A DNA stretch of 37,874 bases from an uncultured Pseudomonadota bacterium (GCA_937920275.1 CALGVD010000118.1:1-37874); one strand, 5' to 3'; counted from the first letter of the stretch, positions 1 through 8,962 are shown. Made by a program: numbers and translations. Notes: a model not told the origin generated them from the sequence alone.

Positions 1-33
1 CCCGCGCAGACACCGGCGGAGCCCCCGCCGTGA
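1..33 (+). CDS. 3' end of an upstream gene (partial)
   Basis: Reading from base 1, an open frame of ten codons ([10 protein letters not shown]) ends in TGA at 31-33. That stop overlaps the GTG start of gspE as GTGA, the usual sign of translational coupling. In type II secretion operons the gene before gspE is often gspD (secretin) or gspC, and a Pro/Ala-rich tail would suit a secretin C-terminus. Ten residues are too few to identify the family, so the gspD suggestion is inference from position only. Confidence 0.4.
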   Translation, partial: PAQTPAEPPP

Positions 34-1511
34 CCACGGGTGGCGCCCCAGCCGGGTCGCCCCGACTGCCGCTCGCTTTCGCACGCCGCCAAGGCGTGCT
101 GCTCGCCGGTTGGGACGGCGACACCGCGCGGCTCGCCGTGCGCGAGGGTGCGGGTGCGACCGCCATCGCCGAAGCACGGCGGCACCTCGGCACCGCCGTG
201 CGGCTCGAACAGGTCCCAAGCGATGCCTTCGACCGCCTGCTGCAACAAGCCTATGAATCCGGTGCCGACGCGCGCAGCGCCGCAGGGGGTCTAGAGGAGC
301 GCATCGATCTCGATTTCCTTGCCCAAGACCTGCCCGAGCAGGCTGACCTGCTCGAGAGCGAAGATGCCGCGCCGATCATCCGCCTCATCAACGCCCTGCT
401 GACCCAGGCGGTGCGCGACAACGCCTCCGACATCCATATCGAACCGTTCGAGAACCGTCTCGTGGTGCGCATGCGGGTCGATGGCGTGATGCGCGAAGCG
501 CTGCAGACCAAGCGTGCGGTCGCCGCCGCCGTCGTGTCGCGGATCAAGGTCATGTCGAAGCTCGACATCGCCGAGAAGCGGCTGCCGCAGGACGGTCGCA
601 TCGGTCTGCGGGTCGCCGGGCGAGCGATCGACGTCCGCGTCTCGACCATCCCCGCGGGCCATGGCGAACGCGTGGTGCTGCGCCTGCTCGACAAGCAGGC
701 CGGCCGGCTCGATCTCGGCGGGCTCGGCATGGATGCGACCTCGACACGACTGATCGACACGCTGATCCACCGACCGAACGGCATCCTGCTCGTCACCGGC
801 CCGACCGGCTCGGGCAAGACCACCACGCTCTACGCCGCGCTCGGTCGGCTCAACGACGCCACGCGCAACATCATGACCGTCGAGGATCCGATCGAGTACT
901 ACATCGATGGCATCGGGCAGACCCAGGTCAATACGCGCGTGGACATGAGCTTCGCACGCGGGTTGCGCGCCATCCTGCGTCAAGATCCCGATATCGTCAT
1001 GGTCGGGGAGATCCGCGACCTCGAGACCGCACAGATCGCGGTGCAAGCCTCGCTCACCGGACACCTCGTGCTCTCGACGCTGCACACCAACACCGCGGTC
1101 GGCGCCGTCACGCGGCTGCGCGACATGGGCGTCGAGCCGTTCCTGCTCGCCTCGAGCCTCATCGGCGTGGTGGCACAGCGCCTGGTGCGCACCCTCGATC
1201 CCGCGCTGCGTGAACCCTTCACCGCCGGCGAACTCGAGCGGCGGCAGCTCGGTCTCGAGCCCGAGGACGCACCGGTGACGCTCTGGCACGCGGGCGCGGA
1301 CGGCAAGGGCTACCGCGGCCGCACCGGCATCTACGAACTCGTGCCGGTCGACGACGCGATGCGTACCCTGATCCACGACGGCGCATCGGAGGCGCAGCTC
1401 GAACGGCATGCGCGCGGGCTCACACCGTCCATCCGTGATGACGGCCTTGAGAAGGTACGCCGTGGCATGACCACGCTCGAGGAAGTGCTGCGCGTGACGC
1501 GCGAGGACTGA
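30..1511 (+). CDS. gspE: Type II secretion system ATPase GspE
   Basis: Cytoplasmic hexameric ATPase that powers pseudopilus assembly in type II secretion. The 493-residue protein has an N-terminal GspE/PilB-like region, Walker A GPTGSGKT at residues 257-264, the Asp box TVEDPIEY just after it, a Walker B-like stretch with VGEIRD, and the His box LSTLHTN. The C-terminal [10 protein letters not shown] block is typical. The start is GTG, overlapping the upstream stop as GTGA. gspF follows after 6 bp, so the pair is co-transcribed. Oddity: the zinc-binding tetracysteine insert between RTL and YRGRTG is present in length but has no cysteines, and the whole protein contains none. A type IV pilus PilB is less likely because gspF follows directly and no pilin-peptidase gene is nearby. 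Confidence 0.9.
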   Translation: MTTGGAPAGSPRLPLAFARRQGVLLAGWDGDTARLAVREGAGATAIAEARRHLGTAVRLEQVPSDAFDRLLQQAYESGADARSAAGGLEERIDLDFLAQDLPEQADLLESEDAAPIIRLINALLTQAVRDNASDIHIEPFENRLVVRMRVDGVMREALQTKRAVAAAVVSRIKVMSKLDIAEKRLPQDGRIGLRVAGRAIDVRVSTIPAGHGERVVLRLLDKQAGRLDLGGLGMDATSTRLIDTLIHRPNGILLVTGPTGSGKTTTLYAALGRLNDATRNIMTVEDPIEYYIDGIGQTQVNTRVDMSFARGLRAILRQDPDIVMVGEIRDLETAQIAVQASLTGHLVLSTLHTNTAVGAVTRLRDMGVEPFLLASSLIGVVAQRLVRTLDPALREPFTAGELERRQLGLEPEDAPVTLWHAGADGKGYRGRTGIYELVPVDDAMRTLIHDGASEAQLERHARGLTPSIRDDGLEKVRRGMTTLEEVLRVTRED

Positions 1512-1517
1512 CGCAGG

Positions 1518-2783
1518 ATGCCCGCCTTCGAGTTCCAAGCGCTCGATCCTGCCGGCCGCGAGCAGCGCGGTGTGCTCGAGGCGGACAGTCCGCGGCAGGT
1601 CCGCCAGCTGTTGCGCGACCGTCAGTGGCTGCCGGTCTCGGTGCTCGAGGTCGGCGAGCGTCGGGGGACGGCGGCACAGCCCGCGATGAAGCCGCCCATC
1701 ACCTCAACGCTCGAGCGCTTGCGGCGCGGACTGCGTGAGCCACCGGCGCGCATCAGCGGACGGGACCTCGCACTGGTCACACGGCAGTTGGCGACCTTGG
1801 TACGGGCGGCGCTGCCGCTGGAGGAAGCCCTGCAGGCCGTCGCCCAACAGACCGACCGGCCTGCGACCCAGCGGATCCTCACCGGGGTCCGCGCGCGGGT
1901 CATGGAGGGCGATACGCTCGCCACGGCGCTCGGCGGCTTCCCACGGGTGTTCCCGGAGATCTATCGCGCCACGGTCGGGGCGGGAGAACAATCCGGCCGC
2001 CTCGACACCGTGCTCGAGCGCTTGGCCGACTACACCGAACGCCGAGATCAACTGCAACAACGCGTGCTCGGCGCACTGCTCTATCCCATCGTGCTCACCG
2101 CGATGTGCGTGGTGGTGGTCGCCGGCCTGCTCACTTATGTGGTGCCGCAGGTCGTCGCAGTGTTCGAATCCGGCGGTAACAGCCTGCCCTGGCTCACCCG
2201 CGCGCTGCTGGCGGTGAGCGCATTCCTGCGCGAGTGGGGGCTGCTGCTGCTCTTGCTGACCGCGCTCGGCGGCTTCGCCTTCATGCGCTGGTTGCGGGCG
2301 AAAGCGGCGCGCAGGCGTTTCGAGGGTCTGCTGCTGCGCCTGCCGTTGCTCGGTCGTCTGCTGCGCAGCCTCGGCGCGGCGCGCTTCACCCGCACCTTCA
2401 GCATCCTCACCGGCAGCGCCGTGCCCGCACTCGAGGGACTGCGCATCGCCGGCGCCACGGTCGGCAACCTGCCGATGAGCGAGGCCATCGAGACGGCCGC
2501 GGAACGCGTGCGCGAGGGCGCGCCGATCGGCCGTTCGCTGGCGGCGAGCGGACTGTTCCCGCCGCTCACGGTGCATCTGATCTCGAGCGGTGAGAGCAGT
2601 GGACGACTCGAGGAGATGCTCGGACGCGCAGCCGATGCCGAGGAACGCGAACTCGACCGCTTGCTCACCGCGTTGGTGGGACTGCTCGGCCCCCTGCTGA
2701 TCGTCGCCATGGGCGTCCTCGTGCTGCTCATCGTGTTCGCCATGCTGCAGCCGATCTTCGAGATGAACACGCTGGTCCGCTGA
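1518..2783 (+). CDS. gspF: Type II secretion inner-membrane platform protein GspF
   Basis: Polytopic inner-membrane protein that links GspE to the growing pseudopilus. The 421 residues open with the family signature FEFQALDPAGREQRGVLEA and contain two repeated T2SSF domains, about residues 75-195 and 280-400. Each ends near hydrophobic helices: LLYPIVLTAMCVVVVAGLLTY around 193-215, a second at about 240-258, and a third at the C-terminus (LLGPLLIVAMGVLVLLIVFAM). Length is normal for GspF (about 400). It starts 6 bp after gspE. No gspG-like major pseudopilin follows, so the rest of the type II apparatus must lie upstream or elsewhere. PilC/GspF paralogy leaves a small chance of a pilus platform protein. 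Confidence 0.9.
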   Translation: MPAFEFQALDPAGREQRGVLEADSPRQVRQLLRDRQWLPVSVLEVGERRGTAAQPAMKPPITSTLERLRRGLREPPARISGRDLALVTRQLATLVRAALPLEEALQAVAQQTDRPATQRILTGVRARVMEGDTLATALGGFPRVFPEIYRATVGAGEQSGRLDTVLERLADYTERRDQLQQRVLGALLYPIVLTAMCVVVVAGLLTYVVPQVVAVFESGGNSLPWLTRALLAVSAFLREWGLLLLLLTALGGFAFMRWLRAKAARRRFEGLLLRLPLLGRLLRSLGAARFTRTFSILTGSAVPALEGLRIAGATVGNLPMSEAIETAAERVREGAPIGRSLAASGLFPPLTVHLISSGESSGRLEEMLGRAADAEERELDRLLTALVGLLGPLLIVAMGVLVLLIVFAMLQPIFEMNTLVR

Positions 2784-2788
2784 CCCTC

Positions 2789-2818
2789 TTGCCAACCGGC
2801 CTGCTGTCGCCCTACATT
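2789..2818 (+). promoter_or_regulatory. Putative sigma70 promoter for the small gene at 2852
   Basis: A -35-like TTGCCA (2789-2794, five of six consensus bases) and a -10-like TACATT (2813-2818, four of six) are separated by 18 bp. They sit in the only gap after gspF and would give a leader of about 27 nt. Seen by eye only. Confidence 0.35.
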
Positions 2819-2851
2819 CCGCGCGACAGGGGTTAGCACGGCGATCGGGCC

Positions 2852-3112
2852 ATGAACGAGAGACCTGAACAGGAAGATTTCGACGAAGAAGAGGACCTCG
2901 CTTCAGGCGAGGATGTCGACTCGGCGATGCGCGAGTTCGACCAAGGGCGCCGTCGTCCGCCCAAGAATGTGGGCGATCCGGCTTGGCGCCGCCTCGAACG
3001 GTTGCGCGACGACCGGCGCACCGCCGAGTTGACCAGCGACTTCGAGGACTACGACATCGGTCCGCTGCCCAGCGCAAGTAAAGCGTCCGGCAAAGGCGCC
3101 AAGCGCCGCTAG
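2852..3112 (+). CDS. Small charged protein of unknown function
   Basis: An 86-residue protein I do not recognise. The N-terminal third is strongly acidic (EQEDFDEEEDLASGED). The middle is Arg-rich and helical-looking (GDPAWRRLERLRDDRRTAEL), a second acidic patch follows (SDFEDYDIGPLP), and the tail is Lys/Arg-rich (GKGAKRR). There is no signal peptide or membrane segment, so it is probably cytoplasmic and possibly nucleic-acid or protein binding through charge. It lies 68 bp after gspF and is convergent with dnaE2, separated by 22 bp without a convincing terminator. Its coding character is supported by a conserved-looking central motif and by its exact fit between neighbours, but not by any family I can name. 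Confidence 0.65.
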   Translation: MNERPEQEDFDEEEDLASGEDVDSAMREFDQGRRRPPKNVGDPAWRRLERLRDDRRTAELTSDFEDYDIGPLPSASKASGKGAKRR

Positions 3113-3134
3113 CAGACGGCCGCGCACGCGGATG

Positions 3135-6100
3135 TCAGCGGAAATCCCGCGACTGCACCCGTAGAGCGCCGAGCAAGCGCGAGCGGTCGGTGAGCCGCTC
3201 GGCGATGACATGGGTCACCTCGCCCTCACGCTGCAGGCGACCGTCCACTTCGAGCAACCGTGAACGCAGCAGTGCAGCACGCTGGGCCTCGCCGACACGC
3301 TTCCAGACGATGAGGTTGATGTTGCCGGTATCGTCCTCGAGCGTGACGAAGGTGACGCCGCTCGCGGTGGCAGGCTTCTGGCGCGTGACCACAAGCCCCG
3401 CCACCCGCACCCGTGCACCGTCGGGCAACCCGGCGAGCGTCCCCGCCGTCACCATCGGTGGCATGCCCGCTCGCCCCGGCGGCCAATGTGGTCGCAGCAG
3501 CGCGAGCGGATGACGCCCGAGCGTGAGGCCGAGGCTGCGATAGTCGGCGATCACGCCCTCCCCTTCGGTCGGCTGCAACAGCAAGGGCAGTGTCCTGTCC
3601 ATGCCGGGCGGTGCAAGCGGCAGTGCCACCTCGGTACCGGCCACCTGCCAGAACGCCTGATGGCGGTTGCCGGCGAGCGCTGCACAGGCGCCGGCGGCGG
3701 CGAGCGCTTCGAGATCGCCGCGATGGAGCGCCGCCGCCTCGGCGAGATCCTGCAGGTCTGCGAACGGCGTGCGCGCACCGGCGGTCGCGGCGTCGCGGGC
3801 GGCACGCGCGGCGACCACCCGCGCCGCGCCCGCCGCCGTCAGACCGCGCACGAGGCGCAGCCCGAGCCGCAGTGCCGGACGATCCGCGACAGCGCCGCCT
3901 GCGGCCGCGCCGCTCATCGGGTGGACTGCGGTGGGCTCCAGGCTGCAGTCCTGATCGCTCACGCAGACATCGACCGGCCGCACCTCGACGCCATGTTCGC
4001 GCGCATCGCGCACCAGCTGCGAGGGTGAATAGAAGCCCATCGGCTGGCTGTTGAGCAGCGCAGCCGTGAAGGCGGCAGGCTCGTGACACTTGAGCCAAGC
4101 GGAGACATAGACCAACAACGCGAAGCTCGCCGCATGCGACTCGGGAAAACCGTACTCGCCGAAGCCTTGGATCTGGCCGAAGATCCGCGCCGAGAAGGCC
4201 TCGTCGTAGCCACGCGCGCGCATGCCCGACAGCAACCGCTCCTCGAAGTGACCGAGCCCGCCATGGCGTTTCCAGGCCGCCATGGCGCGGCGCAACTGGT
4301 CGGCCTCACCGGGCGTGAAGCCGGCTGCGACGATGGCGACCTGCATCACCTGTTCCTGGAAGATCGGTACGCCGAGCGTGCGCTGCAGCACCGCCTTCAC
4401 CGCCTCGCTCGGATAGTCGACCGGTTCTTCGCCCCGGCGCCGGCGCAGGTAAGGATGGACCATATCGCCCTGGATGGGTCCCGGCCGTACGATCGCCACC
4501 TCGATCACGAGGTCATAGAAATTGCGCGGCCGCAGCCGCGGCAACATCGCCTGCTGCGCGCGCGACTCGATCTGGAACACCCCGACGGTGTCGGCGCGGC
4601 AGATCATGTCGTAGACCGCAGGGTCCTCAGGGGGGATGGTGGCGAGCGTGAGCGGTGCGCCGCCCCGCGCCGTGCGCCACTGCGACACCAGATCGAGCGT
4701 GCGGCGGATGGCGCTCAGCATGCCGAGCGCGAGCACATCGACCTTGAGGAGCCCGAGCGCGTCGAGATCGTCTTTGTCCCACTGGATAACGGTGCGATCC
4801 GCCATCGACGCGTTCTCCACCGGCACCAGCTCCTCGAGGCAGTCGCGCGCGATCACGAAGCCGCCGACATGCTGCGACAGGTGGCGCGGGAACCCGAGCA
4901 ACTGCTGCGAGAGCTCGAGCAGCTGCGCGAAGCGACGTACGGCACCGGCGTCGCTGGGCTTGTGAGCGTCGCCCGACACGCCGGCCTCGCGTAAACGCAC
5001 CGTGTCGATGCCATGATCCCAGCGGCCCGCAGCGGTGGCGATCGCCTCCACTTCATCTGCGCCGAAGCCGAGCGCTTTGCCGAGATCGCGCAGCACGCTG
5101 CGCGGACGGTAGCTGATGACCGTGGCGGCGAGCGCAGCACGGTGACGGCCGTACTTCGTATAAAGGTATTGGATGACCTCCTCACGCCGCTCGTGCTCGA
5201 AATCGACATCGATGTCGGGCGGCTCGTTGCGCTCGCGCGAGATGAAGCGCTCGAACAGCATCGACATGCGCGAGGGATCGACCTCGGTGATGCCGAGGCA
5301 ATAACACACCGCGGAGTTCGCCGCCGAGCCGCGCCCCTGACAGAGGATGCCGCGACCGCGCGCGAACGCGACCAGATCGTGCACGGTGAGGAAATAGGGT
5401 TCGTAACCGAGCTCGGCGATGAGCGCGAGTTCGTGCTCGACCAGCGTGCGCACATAGGCCGGCATGTGATCGCGCAGCGGCGGCGCCCCGCCCCAGCGCT
5501 GCGCGGCGCCGCGATCGACGAGTTCACGCAGCCACTCGGCGGGCGTACGCCCTTCGGGCACGATCTCGCGCGGATATTCATAGCGCAGCTCATCGAGCGA
5601 GAATCGGCAACGCGCCGCGATGACCCGCGTCGCGGCGAGCAGCGCGGGCGGATAGAGGCGTGCGAGACGCTCGCGTTCGCGCAGATGCCGCTCGCCGGAG
5701 GGCTGCAGCGCGAGCCCGGCCGCATCGACCGTGGTGCCGAGGCGGATCGCCGTCAGCGCATCGTGCAACCGACGCCGCGTCCGCAGATGCATGCAGACCG
5801 CACCGGCCGCCACGAGCGGCAGGTCGTGCGCCGCACCGAGCGTCGTGAGCGCCGCCAGATGCGCCCGCTCTGTGCCATCGCGCAGCAGTTCGGCAGCGAT
5901 CCAGGCCGCACCGGGAAAATGCGTGCGTAGCCAGATCGCCGTCGCGTCGGATGAGGGGTCTGCCGAGGGGTCTGCCGAGGGATCGGCGGCGACCGCGGCA
6001 GAACGGCTCGCCACCGCAAGATCCGCCGGGCGCGGCGTCCAGAGCGCGAGACAATGACCGGGTTCGATGATCTGCACGACATCGGCGCGCGTGAGCCGGT

Positions 6101-6443
6101 AGCTGCCTTTGGGCGCTGCGCGCCGACCCCGGGTGATGAGGCGGCAGAGCTGCCCGTAGCCGCGCCGGTCGGCGGCGAGCAGCACCAGCGGCAGCCCGCA
6201 GCCGAGACGGAACTCCGCGCCGATGATCAGGCGTGTGCGCCGCCCCTTGAGCGCGGTATGGGCGCGCACCACCCCCGCCACCGAACACTCGTCGGTGAGG
6301 GCAAGCGCGTCATAACCGAGCGCATCGGCACGCTCGGCGAGTTCCTGCGGCTGCGAGGCGCTGCGCAGGAAACTGAAACTGCTGAGGCAGTGCAGCTCGG
6401 CGTATCCGGGGGCGGATGTCGGATGCGAGGATGGCTGCGTCAT
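3135..6443 (-). CDS. dnaE2: Error-prone DNA polymerase DnaE2 (ImuC)
   Basis: C-family polymerase alpha paralogue that performs damage-induced mutagenic translesion synthesis with ImuA and ImuB. The 1102 residues comprise an N-terminal PHP domain ([17 protein letters not shown] near 14-30), the polymerase palm with the acidic D-x-D-x-D cluster at 410-414 (PPDIDVDF), fingers and helix-hairpin-helix regions, and a C-terminal OB fold ([18 protein letters not shown]). It ends in the family-typical SRDFR tail. Length fits DnaE2 (about 1050-1100) and the protein is shorter than replicative DnaE. The ATG at 6443 lies only 2 bp from a perfect LexA box, so the gene has its own SOS-controlled promoter as well as lying downstream of imuB (35 bp). 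Oddity: a 12-bp tandem repeat encodes three DPSx units in the PHP region. Confidence 0.95.
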   Translation of the reverse strand: MTQPSSHPTSAPGYAELHCLSSFSFLRSASQPQELAERADALGYDALALTDECSVAGVVRAHTALKGRRTRLIIGAEFRLGCGLPLVLLAADRRGYGQLCRLITRGRRAAPKGSYRLTRADVVQIIEPGHCLALWTPRPADLAVASRSAAVAADPSADPSADPSSDATAIWLRTHFPGAAWIAAELLRDGTERAHLAALTTLGAAHDLPLVAAGAVCMHLRTRRRLHDALTAIRLGTTVDAAGLALQPSGERHLRERERLARLYPPALLAATRVIAARCRFSLDELRYEYPREIVPEGRTPAEWLRELVDRGAAQRWGGAPPLRDHMPAYVRTLVEHELALIAELGYEPYFLTVHDLVAFARGRGILCQGRGSAANSAVCYCLGITEVDPSRMSMLFERFISRERNEPPDIDVDFEHERREEVIQYLYTKYGRHRAALAATVISYRPRSVLRDLGKALGFGADEVEAIATAAGRWDHGIDTVRLREAGVSGDAHKPSDAGAVRRFAQLLELSQQLLGFPRHLSQHVGGFVIARDCLEELVPVENASMADRTVIQWDKDDLDALGLLKVDVLALGMLSAIRRTLDLVSQWRTARGGAPLTLATIPPEDPAVYDMICRADTVGVFQIESRAQQAMLPRLRPRNFYDLVIEVAIVRPGPIQGDMVHPYLRRRRGEEPVDYPSEAVKAVLQRTLGVPIFQEQVMQVAIVAAGFTPGEADQLRRAMAAWKRHGGLGHFEERLLSGMRARGYDEAFSARIFGQIQGFGEYGFPESHAASFALLVYVSAWLKCHEPAAFTAALLNSQPMGFYSPSQLVRDAREHGVEVRPVDVCVSDQDCSLEPTAVHPMSGAAAGGAVADRPALRLGLRLVRGLTAAGAARVVAARAARDAATAGARTPFADLQDLAEAAALHRGDLEALAAAGACAALAGNRHQAFWQVAGTEVALPLAPPGMDRTLPLLLQPTEGEGVIADYRSLGLTLGRHPLALLRPHWPPGRAGMPPMVTAGTLAGLPDGARVRVAGLVVTRQKPATASGVTFVTLEDDTGNINLIVWKRVGEAQRAALLRSRLLEVDGRLQREGEVTHVIAERLTDRSRLLGALRVQSRDFR
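5954..5989 (-). repeat. 12-bp in-frame tandem repeat inside dnaE2
   Basis: Two identical 12-bp units, AGGGGTCTGCCG on the plus strand, are followed by a diverged third (AGGGATCGGCGG). They encode [12 protein letters not shown]-type units at about residues 153-166 of DnaE2, in a region where the family is variable. Copy-number change would keep the frame. Confidence 0.8.
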
Positions 6444-6444
6444 A

Positions 6445-6460
6445 CTGTTTATTTATACAG
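6445..6460 (-). promoter_or_regulatory. LexA box (SOS operator) of dnaE2
   Basis: CTGTTTATTTATACAG is a perfect CTGT-N8-ACAG gammaproteobacterial LexA operator, flanked by TA on both sides (TACTGT...ACAGTA). It begins 2 bp upstream of the dnaE2 ATG and overlaps the likely -10 element, so LexA bound here would block RNA polymerase directly. Confidence 0.9.
6452..6457 (-). promoter_or_regulatory. -10-like TATAAA for dnaE2, probably a leaderless transcript
   Basis: On the minus strand TATAAA lies within the LexA box and ends 8 nt before the dnaE2 ATG. Normal -10 to start-site spacing (6-8 nt) would put the transcript's 5' end at or within 2 nt of the ATG, leaving no room for a ribosome binding site. 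I see no good -35 element. Confidence 0.45.
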
Positions 6461-6478
6461 TATCGAGGGTGTATCGTC

Positions 6479-7942
6479 CTAGCCGAACACCCCATGCAGC
6501 CACCAGGCGTGCGGCGCCAGCCGTTCGCGGTATACCCAAACCTCGGCGCCGGAGGGCTCGCAGGCGATGTAGTAATCGCGCGCGATGTCGAGGCCGTCCC
6601 ACCACCCCGTCTCCAGTCGCTCGGGCCCCTCGAGCCGTTGCAACGCCGTGAACGGCCACGGCAATGGCGCGGGTTCGCGCAACAACCACAACGGTCGCCG
6701 CACGCTACCGGGATGTGCGGGCGTCGCCGTGACGCGCGATGCCGACGGCAACGCGGGTTCAGCGACTCGCCAAGCCGCCTCGGGACGATGTTGCGGCACG
6801 AGACACAGGCCATAGACGGCGTCGTGGCCCAGACGCGCACGCAGGCGTTCGATGAGCGCAGGCGACTCGCGGGCGAGACCGCCACCGTGTTCACCGGGCC
6901 GCCAGAGCGCCGCGGAACCCGCGACCACGGGCCGCAGGCGTCCGGAACGCAGTTCGAGGCGGATCACCGGTGCGGGCAAGACCGTGCGCGCAAGATGCTC
7001 GGTGAGCAGCGCAGCGAACGCGGCGGCACGATGTTCGGAGGCGGCAAGCCGCAGGTCCAGTTGGGTGTGCGGCGGGATCGCGGCGCGACCGTGCTGGGCG
7101 TCGCGTGCCCGGTGCGAGAGCCGCAGCATCAGCAGGTCGACCCCGCATTGCCGGCTGCGCAAAAATTCTTCGAACTCGACGAGCAAGGGCTCGACCTCGC
7201 GCAGCACCACCGCTGCAGTGTCGGCTTCGAAGGCGGGATCACAGCGGGCACGGAAGCGCTCGCGCGGCACATGGGCACGACGTGGCTCAGGGCAGAGACC
7301 GGTGAGCCGGTCGAGATCCGCCATCGCCGCAGGCCCGAACCGGCGCGCAAAACCGGCGCGTGGCAGACGCTGCGCAGCACCGAGCGTGCGCACCCCGATC
7401 GACTCGAGGCGCGCGAGGGCTGCGGGCGGCCAACCGAGCACCGCGATCGGCAGCGGCGCCAACGCACCGACCAGTCGGTCGCGCGCCAACACAGCGACAC
7501 CCCGCCCCGCCCGCGACAACGCCAGTGCGGCAAGCGGCGTCGGCGCGAGCGACCACCGCGGCGCGAGCCCCGCCTCGCGACAGCGTGCCAACACTTGCGC
7601 ACAAAGCGCTCGCGCACCGCCGAACAAACGGAAGCTGCCACGCACCTCGAGCAACACGGCGTCCGGCTCGAGGCTCACGCGTGGACTGAAGCCGATGGCG
7701 AGCTGCGCAAGGCGCTCGAGATCGGCCACCGCGACACCTTGCAACGCGAGCCAAGATTCGGGTGCCGTGTCGAACAACGACTCGAGCGGTGGCGGCAAGT
7801 CCGGTGGCGGCGCGCCAGGCGGCGACGGACCGCGCACCCCCGGAACGCCGACCGGCAGCGCCAACGGCTGCGCAGTGCCCAGCGCAGTGCCGCGTGCAGT
7901 GAACGCACGCCGCGTCGATGCGACCCGCTCACGGCGCGCCAT
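6479..7942 (-). CDS. imuB: ImuB, Y-family polymerase-like translesion factor (shortened N-terminus)
   Basis: Catalytically inactive Y-family homologue that connects ImuA and DnaE2 to the sliding clamp during SOS mutagenesis. The family signatures are clear from FSPRVSLEPDAVLLEVRGSFRLFGG onward (about residue 85), through the finger/HhH region (LPRAGFARRFGP), to the conserved C-terminal RPLWLLREPAPL block. The ATG at 7942 overlaps the imuA end by 14 bp; longer in-frame extensions lie inside imuA and look like antisense-type translation. Oddity: the usual opening (LW..L.LP.LALE and the G-(I/V)-x-PGM segment) is not recognisable. It is replaced by an Arg- then Pro-rich stretch of about 65 residues. 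The region where ImuB carries a QxxLF/QLPLW-type clamp motif reads GSAALWRPG, without the Gln. The family call is firm; the state of the N-terminus is uncertain. Confidence 0.88.
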   Translation of the reverse strand: MARRERVASTRRAFTARGTALGTAQPLALPVGVPGVRGPSPPGAPPPDLPPPLESLFDTAPESWLALQGVAVADLERLAQLAIGFSPRVSLEPDAVLLEVRGSFRLFGGARALCAQVLARCREAGLAPRWSLAPTPLAALALSRAGRGVAVLARDRLVGALAPLPIAVLGWPPAALARLESIGVRTLGAAQRLPRAGFARRFGPAAMADLDRLTGLCPEPRRAHVPRERFRARCDPAFEADTAAVVLREVEPLLVEFEEFLRSRQCGVDLLMLRLSHRARDAQHGRAAIPPHTQLDLRLAASEHRAAAFAALLTEHLARTVLPAPVIRLELRSGRLRPVVAGSAALWRPGEHGGGLARESPALIERLRARLGHDAVYGLCLVPQHRPEAAWRVAEPALPSASRVTATPAHPGSVRRPLWLLREPAPLPWPFTALQRLEGPERLETGWWDGLDIARDYYIACEPSGAEVWVYRERLAPHAWWLHGVFG

Positions 7943-8660
7943 GTGTGGGCTCCTGACGCATATCATCGCCGCGTGATCCACTGCGAGGCCATTCGTCCCA
8001 GCGCAACTCGAAGGGCTCACGACGACCACCGCGACTTTTGAGCAACTGCAGCCTGGCGCCTGAGGGCTGCGGCTCGAACGACATGCGCAGTTCGGCGGGC
8101 GATGCCTCGCCGGCTGCTTCGAGGGGACGGAACAGGAAAGCGGGCGCACGATGGCGCTGGGTGATGAGCTGCAGCCGTCGCAGATCACGCGGGCGTACCC
8201 GCGATCGTCCTTGCGGCGCACCCGCATCAGGCCAAGCCAGCGCGAGGCAGCAAGCCCCTGAATCGAGCGTCTGCTCGAGCGCCCACAACGGTCGATCGGT
8301 ACGGATGACGAGTTGACGCTCAGCCGGCACCCCCTCGGCGACGAGCGCAGGTGCGTAAGGTTCGAACGGGGGAGAGATCCAACTCACCCAGCGCGGCGGC
8401 TGGGTGCGACCGAGCGCGACGAGCCACGGCACCAGCAGCCGCAATTCGCCGAGACCGGGCCGACGGGTGAGGATCTCGGTGAGCCCGGTGGCAGGCCAGC
8501 CTCGCCCAGGCAGCGCCTCATCGAGGCGCGCACAACCCGTGGCATGCGTATCGATGGGAGCAAGGCTGCGACCGCGCCAGATCGCCGGATGCATGAGCAG
8601 CCCGTCGAGGCCGGTAGGCGGCGTACCCTGGGGGATACCGTCTGCGGAGTTCATGCGCAT
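7929..8660 (-). CDS. imuA: ImuA, RecA-like SOS mutagenesis accessory protein
   Basis: ImuA (SulA/RecA-like) is the first protein of the ImuABC mutasome and is thought to interact with RecA and ImuB. The 243 residues include the typical TGCARLDEALPGRGWPATGLTEIL opening, in which the RecA P-loop region is degenerate (no GKT/S). They also include the LVPWLVALG helix and the WISPPFEPYAPAL strand/loop shared by ImuA proteins. It lies 303 bp downstream of lexA on the same strand, with a small ORF between, and overlaps imuB by 14 bp. There is an ATG at 8660 and a second at 8654 (M-R-M-N); either could be used. I see no LexA box in the 300 bp upstream, so expression probably comes from the lexA promoter. 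Confidence 0.88.
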   Translation of the reverse strand: MRMNSADGIPQGTPPTGLDGLLMHPAIWRGRSLAPIDTHATGCARLDEALPGRGWPATGLTEILTRRPGLGELRLLVPWLVALGRTQPPRWVSWISPPFEPYAPALVAEGVPAERQLVIRTDRPLWALEQTLDSGACCLALAWPDAGAPQGRSRVRPRDLRRLQLITQRHRAPAFLFRPLEAAGEASPAELRMSFEPQPSGARLQLLKSRGGRREPFELRWDEWPRSGSRGDDMRQEPTHGAP

Positions 8661-8673
8661 TGCAGCGACGCCT

Positions 8674-8690
8674 GACGGTGCGACACCGTC
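8674..8690 (-). promoter_or_regulatory. Inverted repeat just before imuA
   Basis: GACGGTG-CGA-CACCGTC is a perfect 7-bp stem with a 3-nt loop, ending 13 nt upstream of the imuA ATG and lying within the 33-bp gap after the small ORF. No T-run follows, so it is not an intrinsic terminator. It could affect imuA translation or mRNA stability, or be a protein-binding palindrome. Confidence 0.45.
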
Positions 8691-8693
8691 GCA

Positions 8694-8921
8694 TCAAGTG
8701 GGGCTCGGCCCACGCACACTGCGCGCCTGCGAGAACCATCGCGTACTGCCACACCCGCAAGGGCAGGTGTAACGACGCAGGCTGGCGCGCGCCGCATTGC
8801 GCACGGGCGCGGACCGAAGCTTGCGCGGCGACGATGCCGGCTGAGGAAGCGCGCCCCGACGTTTCTTCGGGACGAGAGTATCTATCGCTCCCGGCGGCGG
8901 GCGCAGTTCGAAATCGATCAT
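8694..8921 (-). CDS. Small basic protein with a CPCGCG motif, unknown function
   Basis: A 75-residue ORF in the space between lexA and imuA. An AGAGG Shine-Dalgarno-like element lies about 6 nt before its ATG (MIDFELRPPP), which supports translation. The protein is basic and rich in Arg, Ala and Pro, with a cysteine cluster YTCPCGCGS near residues 51-59 that could bind metal. A second CxxC pair, as needed for a complete zinc ribbon, is absent. It may therefore be a truncated zinc-ribbon protein or use other ligands. No signal peptide or membrane segment is visible. It ends 33 bp before imuA and would be carried on the same SOS transcript. I cannot assign a family, and it may be a chance ORF. 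Confidence 0.45.
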   Translation of the reverse strand: MIDFELRPPPGAIDTLVPKKRRGALPQPASSPRKLRSAPVRNAARASLRRYTCPCGCGSTRWFSQARSVRGPSPT

Positions 8922-8932
8922 GGGGGACCTCT

Positions 8933-8952
8933 GCGGCTAACCCGATAGCCGC
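8933..8952 (-). promoter_or_regulatory. Hairpin between lexA and the small ORF
   Basis: GCGGCTA-ACCCGA-TAGCCGC forms a perfect 7-bp stem starting 10 nt after the lexA stop. On the mRNA it ends immediately before the AGAGG ribosome binding site of the next ORF. Without a U-run it is not a standard terminator. It could be a partial attenuator or a processing/stability element that separates lexA from imuAB expression. Confidence 0.45.
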
Positions 8953-8962
8953 TGCAGCGCCG

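Noticed and set aside
3118-3131. Short inverted repeat CCGCG-CA-CGCGG between the small ORF and dnaE2
   Set aside because: The stem is only 5 bp, the loop is 2 nt and there is no T-run; not convincing as a terminator.
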